Below are positions 1-10,698 of a stretch of DNA of 64,000 bases, piece by piece. Under the pieces are notes generated by a model. That model saw nothing but the letters and a program-made list of their open reading frames with translations, made no database searches and was not told the origin of the DNA. The stretch's first letter is position 1. Each line of letters begins with the position of its first letter. Source of the stretch: Perca fluviatilis (taxonomy: Eukaryota; Chordata; Actinopteri; Perciformes; Percidae); contig NC_053122.1 of the NCBI RefSeq assembly GCF_010015445.1, positions 37,921,731 to 37,985,730 on the forward strand, written 5' to 3'. The translations under genes and the position numbers were made by a program.

Positions 1-51
1 TTATTTGGTCAAAAATATCGTGAGATTTGATTTTTTTTCCTATCACCCAGC
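1..51 (-). mobile_element. Terminal fragment of a hAT-type element (family A, GGGYGATA end)
   Basis: The reverse complement reads as the start of the family found at 7096-7470, 8061-9461 and 38838-40746 (CTGGGTGATA, then a TTTTGACCAAATA block). The rest of the element lies outside the window. Confidence 0.6.
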
Positions 52-75
52 GAAAGCCTGCGTTTCACTTCATCA

Positions 76-255
<180 letters not shown>

Positions 256-763
256 TCAACACACACAGAGCCAAAAACCAGGTGAAAATCAAGCACACGC
301 AAAACTGTTGTGGCAATTAAATGGGTTTGAATTGCTCTCATCCAAACAGACATAATGTGCATAACATGATAATGAGGGTAAAAAAAGAAATGTTTGATAT
401 TATTATGCTAAAGCAGCAGAGAAAGGCAGGAAAAAAGGTTCATATGAGAAGTGATTAAAAGGGTAGTACAACAATTTGAGAGGCAGCACTGAGCAGAACA
501 AAATGAGGTATGCGAAAAAAGCTTCAATCCAATACAAGTCCGTCTGTACAAACGTCAAAAAGGACGTTCACTCTAGAGGGCCCGAGGGGAAGCCCAGCCA
601 TAGCTACTGTGTAATTGCGTCCAATTTCTTGTCAAATGTTTTGACATGAAAAACACACGCGAAGGTCACATAGGGTTTAGTAGAAGAGGGGAGAAAAAGA
701 AAGAAGTGCAGATGTGGGTAGGGGATGGGTGGATCAAAGCAGAACAGAGCAAGAAAAAAACAG

Positions 764-1200
764 AATAATAATAATAATAACTTTTATTTATATAGCGCCT
801 TTCATGAAACCCAAGGCCACTTTACAGAATTACAGTGGCTATACTAAGGGAGGTTGTCGGCTGTGGTGAACAGGTGGTGTTTGAGGAGTTTTTTTAAACC
901 TGTCCAGGGATGTAGCATTGCGGATATCTGCAGGGAGGGGGTTCCAGAGGGATGGGGCTGCAACACTAAAGGCTCTGTCTCCAAAGGTACAGAGCCTGCT
1001 GTGGGGAATGGAGAGCAGGCCAGCGTCTGAGGACCGCAGGTTTCAGGGTGGGGGTGTATGGATGGAGGAGGTCGGAGAGGTACTGTGGGGCCAGGGGCAT
1101 GGAGGGATTTGTAGGTGAGAAGAGGATTTTATAGTTGATGGGGGACTTAATTGGGAGTCGGTGAAGGTGGACGAGGGATGGGGTGATGTGCTGCCAGGTC
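764..1200 (-). mobile_element. 3' end of an L2/CR1-superfamily LINE
   Basis: The minus strand carries a decayed ORF2 C terminus (recognisable pieces APQYLSDLLHPYTP and SFSV/W-type motifs) split by frameshifts. It then has a 3' UTR ending GCGCTATATAAATAAAAG and an (ATT)n tail at 767-780. A GCGCTATATAA end followed by ATT repeats is the signature of L2-type LINEs in fish. It is 5'-truncated and cannot move. Confidence 0.8.
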
Positions 1201-1816
1201 TTGGTGTGTGAAGGAGTGGAAGAAAAGTGAGGCGCTCTATTTATCAGTATTCATACCAAACTGCAGCTCAACGTGCTTTACACACAGCATTATGATAGAT
1301 ATTATAAAATGAGAGGGCAATGAAAAGGTATAGTATTCCTTTCATCACAGTAAACACTGTCATTAATGGGATTTACAGATGCTAGATAATTCTGAAAATT
1401 CACCTCAGCGTCTTGACATGAAAAACGTGCACAGAAATATAAAAAATTACTGCAGCAATAAAGCCAAAGACAGAATGCTTCTAGTGCAATATGTGCAAGT
1501 GTGCATCACATAAAATGTGTAGGTACTGTGAGTGTGTGGGCATCATTTGACAAAGTTATGAGTCAAGGCGGGACTGCTTGGGTTTAACTCGCACACAGCA
1601 GCGTGTTACAGCCTCATTAGCCACTTGTGCCGTTTCCAGTCCATTGCGACACATGATGCTCAATCTTAAACAAAGGGTACTAGACACATTACACAGGTAG
1701 GGGTAGAAACACTTTAAATCGCAAAGTAACGCAAGATAAAAGGCTTCCCTGGGAGGAAGAAATGGAGACATTTGAAAAGGCAAAAAGAGAAGAGTAAAAA
1801 AAAAGGAGGTGGAAGA

Positions 1817-1945
1817 ATGGAATAGAATGCCTTTTATTGTCACTATACACATGTACAATGAGATTAAAAGCAACTCCTTTTCCAGTGCCAACATGTACGT
1901 AAAATAAATATAACATCTGAGCCGCTATATACATATACAAAAATG
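1817..1945 (-). mobile_element. 3' tail of a Rex1/Babar-like LINE
   Basis: The reverse complement contains AATCTCATTGTACATGTG, then GTGACAATAAAAGGC and ATTCTATTCC pentamers, the usual 3' end of Rex1-like CR1 elements. Only the tail is present. Confidence 0.55.
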
Positions 1946-2672
1946 TATATGGTTTTATATACAGTGTGATATGCAGTGTGGGTTATTGAACATTATTTGA
2001 ATATTGCCCTATAGCGGTGATCATATTCAATGAGTAATAGAAGACTGGCAAAGGTACAGAAAGATGTAGAAGAAAGAAAAGATAAGTAAATGTGTTATTG
2101 GGGAGGAGTTATTAAAAGTGAATTAAGTAATGAATATTGTTTATTTCAATATTCTCTGACTTATTATATTGTTAGTTAAGTGTTTAGATTTTGGTTGAAT
2201 TCTTCAGACTACGTACAAAAAAAAGGCCAAGTATGTTAAATCTTGTAAATTTAGGATGGGAAACACGCTACAAATATTAAGTATCACTGTCCACGCTGCT
2301 CAAATGAAAGGGGATCTAAGGCCAGTGCAAACTGTCCTCCTAAACAACAAAAGGGACAAGACTTGTAAATGTGTGAATCCCTTAGATTTTATCATTTTAA
2401 GTTGGTAAGATGTAAGACTAAAATTACAAGGGGAGCAACAGAGCCACAAAAATGACAGCATGTAACAGCAAAAGGGGAGAGAAAAGGCTGCATTAGTACG
2501 GTCTATGCATGCTTTCCTGTCAGCTACATTCACAGAGCGTCAGACTGCCGTGACACATGTCATGGTTTGGGACAGCCTGTGTCACCGTGTGTAACCCCCG
2601 ACACAGAGACCCTGTGGAGTCCAGCTGATGGAGCGCAGCGTGAAAATCTGAATTTACACAAAGATCCCTATC

Positions 2673-3034
2673 TAGGGCTGCTCAATTATGGAGAAAAAAA
2701 ATATAATCCCGATTATTTCGGTCAATATTAAAATCCCGATAATTTAACACGATTACTCGTTGACTTCTGGAAAGATGTCGCAATTATGGAACTTAAAAAA
2801 CAGTGGAAAAAGTTAAATTAATCAACAGTAAAAAAAAAAAACACCTACAACTGTGAAATTTGCCTTTATACTTGTCCCATTTAAATTTTTCCATTCAGAA
2901 CACAAGAGAAAATAAGAGTTTACTTGCAAAACGGAATGAGCTAAATAATAGTTTTTCTCGATTATTCTGTTTTTGCAATCATTGGGAGCCAAAGTCATAA
3001 TCACAATTACATTTTGATTAATTGCACAGCCCTA
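2673..3034 (+). mobile_element. hAT MITE, family B, copy 1
   Basis: The element begins TAGGGCTGCTCAATTATGG and ends GATTAATTGCACAGCCCTA. It is flanked by TCCCTATC (2665-2672) and CCCCTATC (3035-3042), an 8-bp target duplication with one mismatch. A near-full second copy is at 36705-37063. There is no coding capacity, so it is a non-autonomous hAT. Confidence 0.85.
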
Positions 3035-3228
3035 CCCCTATCCCACTGGGAATTCCCAGTACTTTGATGAAACCTGTGAGGTTTTTAGTTTGTCCTTTTT
3101 TTTGTAGGCATATCCAGACCAGAGCTTCTGCAAATCAAAATTTTGCTGCAAAGTTCTTATCTGTCACAGAAATGCAGGAAGTAGCCAACGTTCATGAGAT
3201 CTGCTAGACAACAAAGCAATGCAAACAA

Positions 3229-3232
<4 letters not shown>

Positions 3233-3324
<92 letters not shown>
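3233..3324 (+). repeat. (TG)n microsatellite, about 45 units
   Basis: An uninterrupted GT/TG run. Open frames of Cys-Val or Thr-His repeats on either strand here are artefacts of the repeat. Confidence 0.97.
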
Positions 3325-3327
<3 letters not shown>

Positions 3328-4082
3328 GGATTTAATCTTGTGAGCTTGTTTTTTCAAGTTGCTACTGTCTGTCATTTCGTTTCCAAACTATTTAAAAGAA
3401 CAGGGCCTGCTTTTCCAACTGTACTTTTCACAGTCCAAAATCTGTCGGTTACGCATCGCGGGAAAAGAAGCCACAAATCACTGCTTTTAATCCAATTCAT
3501 CCGAAAAACATTTTAGTTTTTGTTGTATGGAATGAATTGAGACATCTCCGGGATATCTTAAAAAGCCAGACAATTTCAATTATGGCACAAGAACACTGAC
3601 AAATTCTATGATAGGTCACACAAAACTAATAAAGTGATTGATGCACTTTTTAAAAAGTAAAAATGTGCCCAAACATTAAGCAGATAAAATTTAATTATAA
3701 AAATATTTGAGCTATAATTAAAAGACTGTCAGATACAGTATGTGTCACCTGTGCCCTAAAATATCTGAATGGAGCACACAAACAACAAGAAGACATGAGG
3801 ATGCCAGACTGGAGACCTTAGTTTACATTTAAAGGAGTGGTGTTGTGATGGTGTTGATATATGTGCGTCTGTGAGGGCTTATTATGTGTGGAGGTTGCTT
3901 ATATCAAGTTTATAGTATGTGTCTGTTGGGACTGGGCAGGGCAGGCCACATCAAAGAGTGCGTCAAATATTGTGTGTCAATCTGTGGAGCCAAGTTCATT
4001 TGGTAGAAATAGCTCACAGCAAATGTCACAATGCCAAAACTTTGACAGGAGACTGAGTCACATAGTAAACAAAGTTATAGTA

Positions 4083-4124
4083 TGCCATGCCATGCCATGC
4101 CATGCACGCACGCACGCACGCACG
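4083..4124 (+). repeat. Compound tandem repeat (CCATG)n then (CACG)n
   Basis: About four CCATG pentamers run straight into about five CACG tetramers, a small compound microsatellite. Confidence 0.85.
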
Positions 4125-4870
4125 TCGTTTAAGTGCCTAAACTTAACGGTCGTCGCCGCATGACGCTCACTTTTTGTTGCATACACTTTTCCTATTATAT
4201 CATACTCATCGTTCATGAGAAGGAGTTTACTATTCACACGTCCAGCAGTTGCATAGCAACCTGATTTTTCATTTGGACCCGTATTCATGGCCCAAATTCT
4301 CTCTCTTTTAGCTCCGTCTTTGGTCTCCACCAAAATCTGAGGGAAATATCTGTCTATTTAGCTGCTAAATGCTCCCCTGCTAGTTCCTACCTGGGTCTCT
4401 GTGCGTTGTGCTTTTTTTGTTGCAATTTTTTCTATTGTTGTCTTTTAGCAGTGAGATGAGAGCCTGCAGCGCCGGCATTGGCCCTCATCAGCCCAGCAGA
4501 CCTGGAAGCAGGCCAAGGCCGAGACGCCAGCTGCTGCGGGGAAACCCAGCAGCACTCCAGAACAGACAGACAAACTGCTGCTCTGCAACAGCACCGTGAG
4601 AACCAAGGTCCAGGTCATGGGCTCATATTATTATTATTCTTCAAAACGGGCATTAAAGTAACTTAAAAGTAACTATTGAGTTACTTTCAAGTAACTTTTT
4701 AAATGCTCAAATATGACCCCACCTCCACCCCTCTTTAACGGAACTTAAAATACATGTGCATGTTCAATTATTTATGATAAATCGGAATATTATAATGAAA
4801 TGGACACTTAATACAATACATTATTAACAGAAACAATGTACACAAATCTAAACTATTTTAATGTTGCTGT
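4125..4870. other. Mixed intronic sequence, probably old repeat
   Basis: The stretch 4140-4340 has the look of an interspersed repeat end but shows no terminal repeats I can define. 4450-4600 is GC-richer with Gln/Arg-like frames only. 4655-4700 has three AAGTAACTT-type repeats. No gene is seen. Confidence 0.4.
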
Positions 4871-4887
4871 GGGACAAAGTGAGACTA

Positions 4888-5142
4888 AAAACGAAAATAA
4901 TATAATGTCCGCAACACTGCTTTAAACTCCCATATTTAATATAAAAATGCAACGTTTCGACCCAGCTGGGTCTTCTTCAACCATTTGCCTGAAGAAGACC
5001 CAGCTGGGTCGAAACGTTGAATTTAATATTAAATATGGGAGTTTAAAGCAGTGTTGCGGACATTATATTATTTTCGTTTTAAGTATTTTCATTTGTCCTG
5101 CACCTGCCAGAAGGTGGGATGTGCACACAGTTACTTTTATAA
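4888..5142 (+). mobile_element. Snap-back insertion flanked by a 14-bp direct repeat
   Basis: ACAAAGTGAGACTA occurs at 4874-4887 and again at 5143-5156, consistent with a target-site duplication. The insert starts with a 91-bp left arm (4888-4978), a 12-nt loop and a 90-bp right arm (4991-5080), near-perfect reverse complements with only a few differences, then a 62-bp single-copy tail. Each arm contains GACCCAGCTGGGTC followed by GAAACGTT. A 14-bp duplication fits LINE-machinery insertion better than a cut-and-paste transposon. Confidence 0.7.
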
Positions 5143-5439
5143 ACAAAGTGAGACTAGCCTCCAATCAAATGCCATGTATGTAGATATTATGTTTATATAG
5201 TGGATCGATACAAATAATACAATAGATGGTCGGAGGGCGGGCAGTCGGACGTGCTAACCTGGAAATGGTGACCGGGATGAGCGCGGCGAACAGCCTCTCA
5301 AAATCTGACCACAATCTTTTAAACTGACCTTTGTCGATCTGAAACTAGGACAGATTCAGCAACTGTGTGGCCTATTTCTCAAAACGTGTTTTTCTTCGTA
5401 AAATATGAGATTGTATTCTGAATGAGCAGCCATTAATGC

Positions 5440-5625
5440 CCGTTTGTAACATCCGGGAGCAGCCAGACCCACGTGACGCGTTCGTCCAATCAGCTGCAAC
5501 TACGCATGCTTTCAAACACCCGCCCAACTCTACCTTTGATTGGCTTACCATTAAATTTTACTCAACCTCAGCCAATCGTCAGCATTTATGCGCTTGTCTC
5601 GTCCACTGCCCACCAACCAAGGAGG
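5440..5625 (+). promoter_or_regulatory. CCAAT-rich candidate promoter upstream of the nested gene
   Basis: Within about 100 bp there are two forward CCAAT boxes (about 5486 and 5573) and one inverted ATTGG (about 5538). A CpG-bearing stretch includes CACGTGACGCG-like and ACGCATGC (NRF1-like) sequence. Clusters of CCAAT boxes spaced a few helical turns apart are typical NF-Y promoters. It lies 0.9 kb before the nested reading frame and could drive it through a 5' non-coding exon. It could also drive transcription the other way. Direction and use are inferred. Confidence 0.35.
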
Positions 5626-5897
5626 AACAGTAAAAAAAAATAAATAAAAAAAAAATAAAAGTCTCTCGGCTCAGAGATCTAGTTGGTCTGATGAAAAAAA
5701 CTGCTCCCCCCTCTCATTCCCCCTGTTTTGACGTTTCCCTCTGTGTGGTGCATAGTAAGAGATTTTGGACAAAGCCAGAGTATATGTACTGACGCAGGAT
5801 ATTCTATAGTGGAACAAGAACTTTATTCATTTATTAAAGAAGACACCTGAGCACAAGCCCACAGTATCGGCTAATCTCTAGAAAATACCATTTAAGA

Positions 5898-6074
5898 TTT
5901 TTTTTTTGGCCTTTATTTTTGACAGGACAGCTGAGACATGAAAGGGGAGAGAGAAGGGGGAATGACATGCAGCAAAGGGCCGCAGGTTGGAACCGAACCT
6001 GCGGCCGCCGGGTCAAGGACTGAGCCTCTGTATATGGGCGCGCACTCTACCAGGTGAGCTACCCAGGCGCACCC
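5898..6074 (-). mobile_element. tRNA-derived SINE, family 1, copy 1
   Basis: The minus strand reads GGGTAGCTCACCTGGTAGAG (A box) and later GGTTCGGTTCC (B box), then a CT-rich body with CCCTTTGCTGCATGTC, ending AATAAAGGCC plus A-run. The same body is at 12018-12266 and 49684-49862. Confidence 0.85.
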
Positions 6075-6192
6075 TTGTATGCTAAATTTTATTTAAAATA
6101 ATTAATTTATACAATTCAAGCAGATTGGTTACAGCTATAAAAAAGAAAGAAATTTAGTTAGCAATCATAAGTACATTGTAGCATTAAAATAA

Positions 6193-6516
6193 AGTAACTG
6201 TCAGACGGTTTATATTACAAACAGGAAGCAGAATAATCCCAAACGAGAGGAGGACAAGGGGAGAACCATAGAAATCAAATGTATTTCTATGGGGAAAACA
6301 ATCCAACTCGGATTCTCAGTTCCCAAACCAACACGACAGAACACACAACAGCAGTCCAGAACTCAACAAGCCTTTTTCAAATCAAAGCACAGAATGGTTG
6401 TCCAGCACAATAAACAGTCTAAATGTATTATGGCAACACGGATTCTAACCAATTCCTCATACTACATACTAAGAGCACAGGTACAGCAGGGCGCTGCACA
6501 CTAACCAAACAGCCAA
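6193..6516 (+). other. In-frame upstream extension of the nested reading frame, broken by one TAA
   Basis: This stretch is in the same frame as the ATG at 6517 and is open from 6193 except for a TAA at 6502-6504. The translation is Lys/Gln/Arg-rich (for example VPKPTRQNTQQQS, then MATRILTNSSYY). If 6502-6504 were a sense codon the exon would run unbroken into the acidic frame. It is either 5' UTR containing a 71-codon upstream ORF (ATG at 6289) or the N-terminal part of a longer protein lost to a nonsense change. A possible splice acceptor (ACAAACAG) precedes 6225 but has a weak pyrimidine tract. Confidence 0.35.
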
Positions 6517-6699
6517 ATGTCTCTGGAAGACGTAGACTGTCGGTTGTCGGATGAGAGCGACTACGAGGCTGAAAAGAACTTGAGTGACGGCGAAAATGAT
6601 GACGACGATGAGTCCAATTACCTGGAGCTCGTCCAGCTGCACAACAACCTCAAGTGCTTTGAAGACATCTACTACAACAACGCAATGATGGACCAGCAG
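6517..6699 (+). CDS. Exon A of an unrecognised acidic protein, nested in pard3 intron 1
   Basis: The 183 bp encode 61 residues starting MSLEDVDCRLSDESDYEAEK and continuing through an acidic block (DGENDDDDE) to an amphipathic stretch (YLELVQLHNNLKCFEDIYYNN). They end after two Gln codons at a GTAGGG donor (6700). Codons favour C or G at third positions, unlike the AT-rich surroundings, which is good evidence of past selection as coding sequence. The phase-0 donor matches a phase-0 acceptor at 7657. The short hydrophobic segment in an acidic context could be a peptide-binding motif. I do not recognise the family. It may instead be the middle of a longer protein (see 6193-6516). Confidence 0.6.
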
Positions 6700-7095
6700 G
6701 TAGGGTCGCCAATACCTCAAACTACAGCTGCAACTATTCCACATCTGTAATAATAATAATTGCGATTAACAAGATAGTCGTCTCTTTCAGTCAAATTTAA
6801 AAAATATTTTGAATTTATGCATTACTTTTTTTAAAACAAATTAAAGTTTTGAATGAATCCCAGGGCATAGCTTTTGGTTCTATCCCAGTCATGTGAACAA
6901 GATAATGTACACTAATACACCGCCTATGAAGTAAACCACACCTCTTTATTATCATAAAAAGATATTTTCTAACTGTACCCCCCTTGTAATTGTTGCTGCT
7001 ATTAATGTGTATAGGGTCAAGTGTCAACAACTAACAATTGAAATAATAAAAATGTATAGTCTGACCAATAATCACTTATATAATTACAACTTTGC

Positions 7096-7470
7096 TAAGG
7101 CTGGGTGATACTGAGAAAATTCGATATCACGATGTTCTTGACCAAATACATCCATGTCCATATTGCGGCGATATTGTCGGTTTGACTATTGGTGCTTTCA
7201 CAAAATATTTTTTACAGTGAGATTTTAGATAAGTAATCAGCTATATACTGACTATGTTTACGTGCATGCACAAAAATAGTGCGATGTTAAAATATATCTG
7301 CAATTCTTCAAATGATATTCCCTCAAAATGTTGAAGATTTTGTTAGTATGTGCTTGTTATTATCAATTTAGACAACGTAATTGTGTATTACGATATCTCG
7401 ATAGATGATTTCATCACGATAGGATTCCATTGAAAGACGATAAATTATATTGAATTATTGTCCAGCACTA
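7096..7470 (+). mobile_element. hAT-type element, family A, inside the nested gene's intron
   Basis: It begins TAAGGCTGGGTGATACTG and ends GTCCAGCACTA. It is bracketed by AACTTTGC and AATTTGGC (8 bp, two mismatches). It lies wholly within the 957-bp intron between exons A and B, so the intron is about 560 bp without it. Confidence 0.75.
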
Positions 7471-7656
7471 AATTTGGCATATCTCAACAAAATCAACAAT
7501 TACCAGTCAAACGCCTCAAGACCTTAGCTAATGTTAGCAATTACAATACAACTTAATATGTAATAACTGTTGGAGGCCTACCTCAAACTGATTAATCTAT
7601 CAAGTATTCTTTCATTTATCTATTATTAATTCATGTTGAAAAATGATTCCCAACAG

Positions 7657-7989
7657 AACACTGAGAGCGAGGACTGGCCCAGCTTTGACTCGGACGTCGA
7701 AAACTCAGAGCTGGGTCTCATGCAGGAGTTCCTGGACCGCTTTTTGGAAGACGGGTCCTCCACAGACTCCTCTTCTTTTTCATCTGCGGTGACGTCGCAC
7801 GGGGATGGGCTGAGCTCGCGCAACACCGAGCACTCCCCCCCGAGCAGCTTCCAGGACGGCATGCAGCTGTATGAGGAAGTAGTCACCACGTCTTCCTCCA
7901 GCTCGTCTGCTTCCATAGAGGATGTGGATCCACAGGATGCAGACCGTACAGACCACCAACAGGATGGAGTCGCAGAGGACCAGCTGTGA
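7657..7989 (+). CDS. Exon B (last) of the unrecognised acidic, serine-rich protein
   Basis: After a CAACAG acceptor the frame gives 110 residues starting NTESEDWPSFDSDVENSELG, then a hydrophobic patch MQEFLDRFLED, long Ser/Thr/Asp runs, a second patch MQLYEEVVTT, another Ser run, and a stop at 7987-7989. Joined to exon A this makes a 171-residue protein that is strongly acidic, low in complexity, and has no membrane segment or signal peptide. Acidic residues around short aromatic/leucine motifs look like a disordered nuclear or regulatory protein, but that is inference. C/G-ending codons continue from exon A. A poly(A) signal follows 18 bp after the stop. The upstream in-frame TAA means it could be a decaying pseudogene. 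Confidence 0.6.
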   Translation, partial: NTESEDWPSFDSDVENSELGLMQEFLDRFLEDGSSTDSSSFSSAVTSHGDGLSSRNTEHSPPSSFQDGMQLYEEVVTTSSSSSSASIEDVDPQDADRTDHQQDGVAEDQL

Positions 7990-8007
7990 AGCTGTAAGCG
8001 ACTATCT

Positions 8008-8013
8008 AATAAA
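8008..8013 (+). terminator. AATAAA poly(A) signal of the nested gene
   Basis: A canonical AATAAA lies 18 bp after the exon B stop and is followed by a GT-rich stretch (GTGCTTTGTTAG), as expected for cleavage near 8030. A hAT element is inserted at 8061, just beyond. Confidence 0.55.
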
Positions 8014-8060
8014 CAAGTGCTTTGTTAGCTTTATGCAATTGTCTGCTTATAATGTCGAAC

Positions 8061-9461
8061 TAGAGCTGGGCTATATGGAAAAAATCCAACAGCAAGATAT
8101 TTCTGATCAAATACATCGGTCGATATTGTGGCGATATTTTAGGGTTAACTATTGTGTTAATTTTGTCACCTATTTTTAATTTAGTCTTAGTCTTATGCCA
8201 AAACATTTTGTTAGTCAAGTTTTAGTCGACTAAAAGTGTCGCCATTTTAGTCAAGTTTTAGTCAAAACATTTTAGTCTTTTTTTAAATAAATTATTTCTG
8301 ATAACCATTTCAGTCAAATAGTTATAAAAATAAATAAATGATATAAAGTTATATAAATATTGAGCCTCTTCCTTATTTCACCAGTAAACGACAAAAACAA
8401 CCAATGCATGGGAAAAGGATATTTTACAATAAAATAAATGCAGCACGAAACTGGCGAGGCGTATTTCAAGTGAACGCAACACGTGTTGTTTTTCAGACAA
8501 CGGCAGCTGCAGACTGTCGTACGTCTCGTGTTGGAATCCTCCACAGTGAAATAGAGACAAACCTTTACACCGTTTAGCTGTCAGCATTGTAACCCTTTTA
8601 TATATGTCAATGATTGTAACCGTGTTTACTCCAACTGCTAGCTAACGGTAGGCTAACGTTACCTGCTGCCAAGTGTAGTGTTAACTAGCGCCCCATGCAG
8701 CGATGTTTCGGTTGCCTCAAACGTCCGTTTAGGAGCATCAGAGAGAAGCGCAGGCATTTAAGTGGCACCAAAATCTGCGTTGCTATTCGGTCCGGTAGAT
8801 AACGGTCGTTAAGGCACCTGTCGGTGCCGTAGCACCGGGTCTCGGTAACAGCTGAATATTCTATCTCATGATGAAAAAGTAGAGACGATTGTAGACGAAA
8901 ATGAAGAGATTTTATCTTAGTTTTTATTTTATGCAAAACATTTTAGTCTCGTCTTTTTTCGTCAACAATAATGCATGTTAATTTAGTCTTAGTCAGCGTT
9001 TTTGGACATTGCCGCAGTCTCGTCATCGTCTTGTCTTAGTCATGGAAAAAAAGGTCGTTGACGAACATATTTAGTCTCGTCTCGTCTGACGAAATTAACA
9101 CTACCCAAATGCTTGCTACGGATGCGAAAAAACGCAGAAAATTGAACCCATTCAGAATTTCTTTTATGCCGGATGGAATGTGTGAACATGATTGACACAA
9201 CGTGAGGTCGTGTTTATTTTTTAACGTCCGAAAATGTCGGATGTAAATTTCGGACTCAGTGTGCAAGGACGTTAAAGACGCATAATAAAACAGCTACAAC
9301 AGTCTGGTAAGTTCAGAAAATGACATCACTTTACTGTAATGCAGCCTTTAAAACCAGGAAAAGACAACACTTGTGTCATATTACCATATCCAACATTTAA
9401 GACCATATCTAGCATCATATATCGATGTCGATATGATATCGATATATATCGCCCAGCCCTA
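8061..9461 (+). mobile_element. hAT-type element, family A, split by another transposon
   Basis: The left part starts TAGAGCTGGGCTATATGG and the right part ends TATATATCGCCCAGCCCTA. The flanks TGTCGAAC (8053-8060) and TGTGGAAC (9462-9469) are an 8-bp duplication with one mismatch, proving both ends belong to one insertion. The middle, 8154-9101, is a different element. Confidence 0.8.
8154..9101 (+). mobile_element. TIR element nested in the family A hAT copy
   Basis: The ends are GTGTTAATTTTGTCA and TGACGAAATTAACAC, inverted repeats of about 15 bp with one mismatch. Subterminal regions carry repeated TTTAGTC and GTCTCGTC motifs in opposite orientation. No transposase frame is seen. Superfamily uncertain (hAT-like). 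Confidence 0.65.
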
Positions 9462-9469
9462 TGTGGAAC

Positions 9470-10567
9470 CATGATTTTTAACGTCCGATGGTGTGTTTGA
9501 CTTTAATGCAAACGTGGATCAATGTTTGCACACCACCTTCACTGCACCTGTGACGCCACTTCTTCTTCTCAGGTAGTTCGGGGCAAATCTGGACAAGGAT
9601 GCAAATTCTATGCAGTTTGTTTAATCTATCATTGTCCATGTCAGTAAGAATTGATTTAATGTTACATATCTAGAAAAGAAGAAAAGAAATGCATGCTTTT
9701 GCTATTTTTTAACAACCAACATGGATTTCTTGGCAAAATCTAAGTAAATTGCATTACATGAACTACAGACAACCAACCTTAAGTGCATACATTGGTTTTC
9801 TGGGGGGGCGGGGTTCTCTGGGGGGTTCTCTACATGTGCAGCAGCATGACGCTCTATCACTTAAAAAGCAGCAGCAGTCAAGAAAAGTCTAACAATACAT
9901 CATTTGAAATGATCACTGCTGTTCATGTTTCCTTCTACCTCTCTGATAGTATCTCCCATCAGTTTTCTCTTTTTTGTACAGCCTTTTCATCCTCCCTTAC
10001 ACCTTATTCTACCTTTTCTTGTGCACCATCAAACATTTCCTCTGTTCTCCAGTCTCATTCTCTAACATTTCCGTCTCACTCTCCCTTCCCATCTGTGTCC
10101 TTATGAAACTTTAACAGAATGCCGTCCTACACTTGACACACATTATGACTCGTTTCATATTCAAAAGCGCTGCAGTGAGTCCTCTCTGGGAATCCTCTTC
10201 CTATCTATCCAGCTCAATAGAACCCTGCGCTGCTGCATTGACGTGGGTTTACAGCAGAGCAAAACGCATTTCTTGTCTAACTTAATTTGCAAGTTACGTG
10301 TGGCACCGTTTTGTGCTCTCTGGAGTGCTTCCCATCGATAAAAAATGCATTTCGCTGCAGCCCTCTTCCCAGCCCCCCTCTCAATACGGTTAGAATGGAT
10401 GGTGCAGAAAACACACGGAAGATCTGAAAGAATAATTAAGTGATTGCAGATTTAGGGTTTAGAGCAGGGAGGGGTTTGATTTTACACCAAGGCACTTAAA
10501 CGTTAAGTGACGCCCTCAGTATCCATCTTTACCTAAGACAATGTGACACTTATCTTGCGGTGATGTA

Positions 10568-10569
<2 letters not shown>
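9470..10569. other. Intronic stretch, nothing recognised
   Basis: Unremarkable sequence apart from short G runs at 9801-9827. I see no gene or defined repeat. Confidence 0.5.

Positions 10570-10604
<35 letters not shown>
10570..10604 (+). repeat. (AC)n microsatellite
   Basis: An AC run of about 17 units, only 95 bp before a GT run in the opposite phase. Confidence 0.95.
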
Positions 10605-10607
<3 letters not shown>

Positions 10608-10696
10608 CTGTGTTCCAGCACATGCTTTATCCTCACAGCAGGCAACACTAATTAACAATAGATTAACAACATACAGTATGCTTATTGTCACTTAAT

Positions 10697-10698
<2 letters not shown>

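Noticed and set aside
3157..3516. Open frames rich in Thr-His or Cys-Val
   Set aside because: Produced by the (TG)n microsatellite. The same applies at 10698-10976 and 21935-22228.
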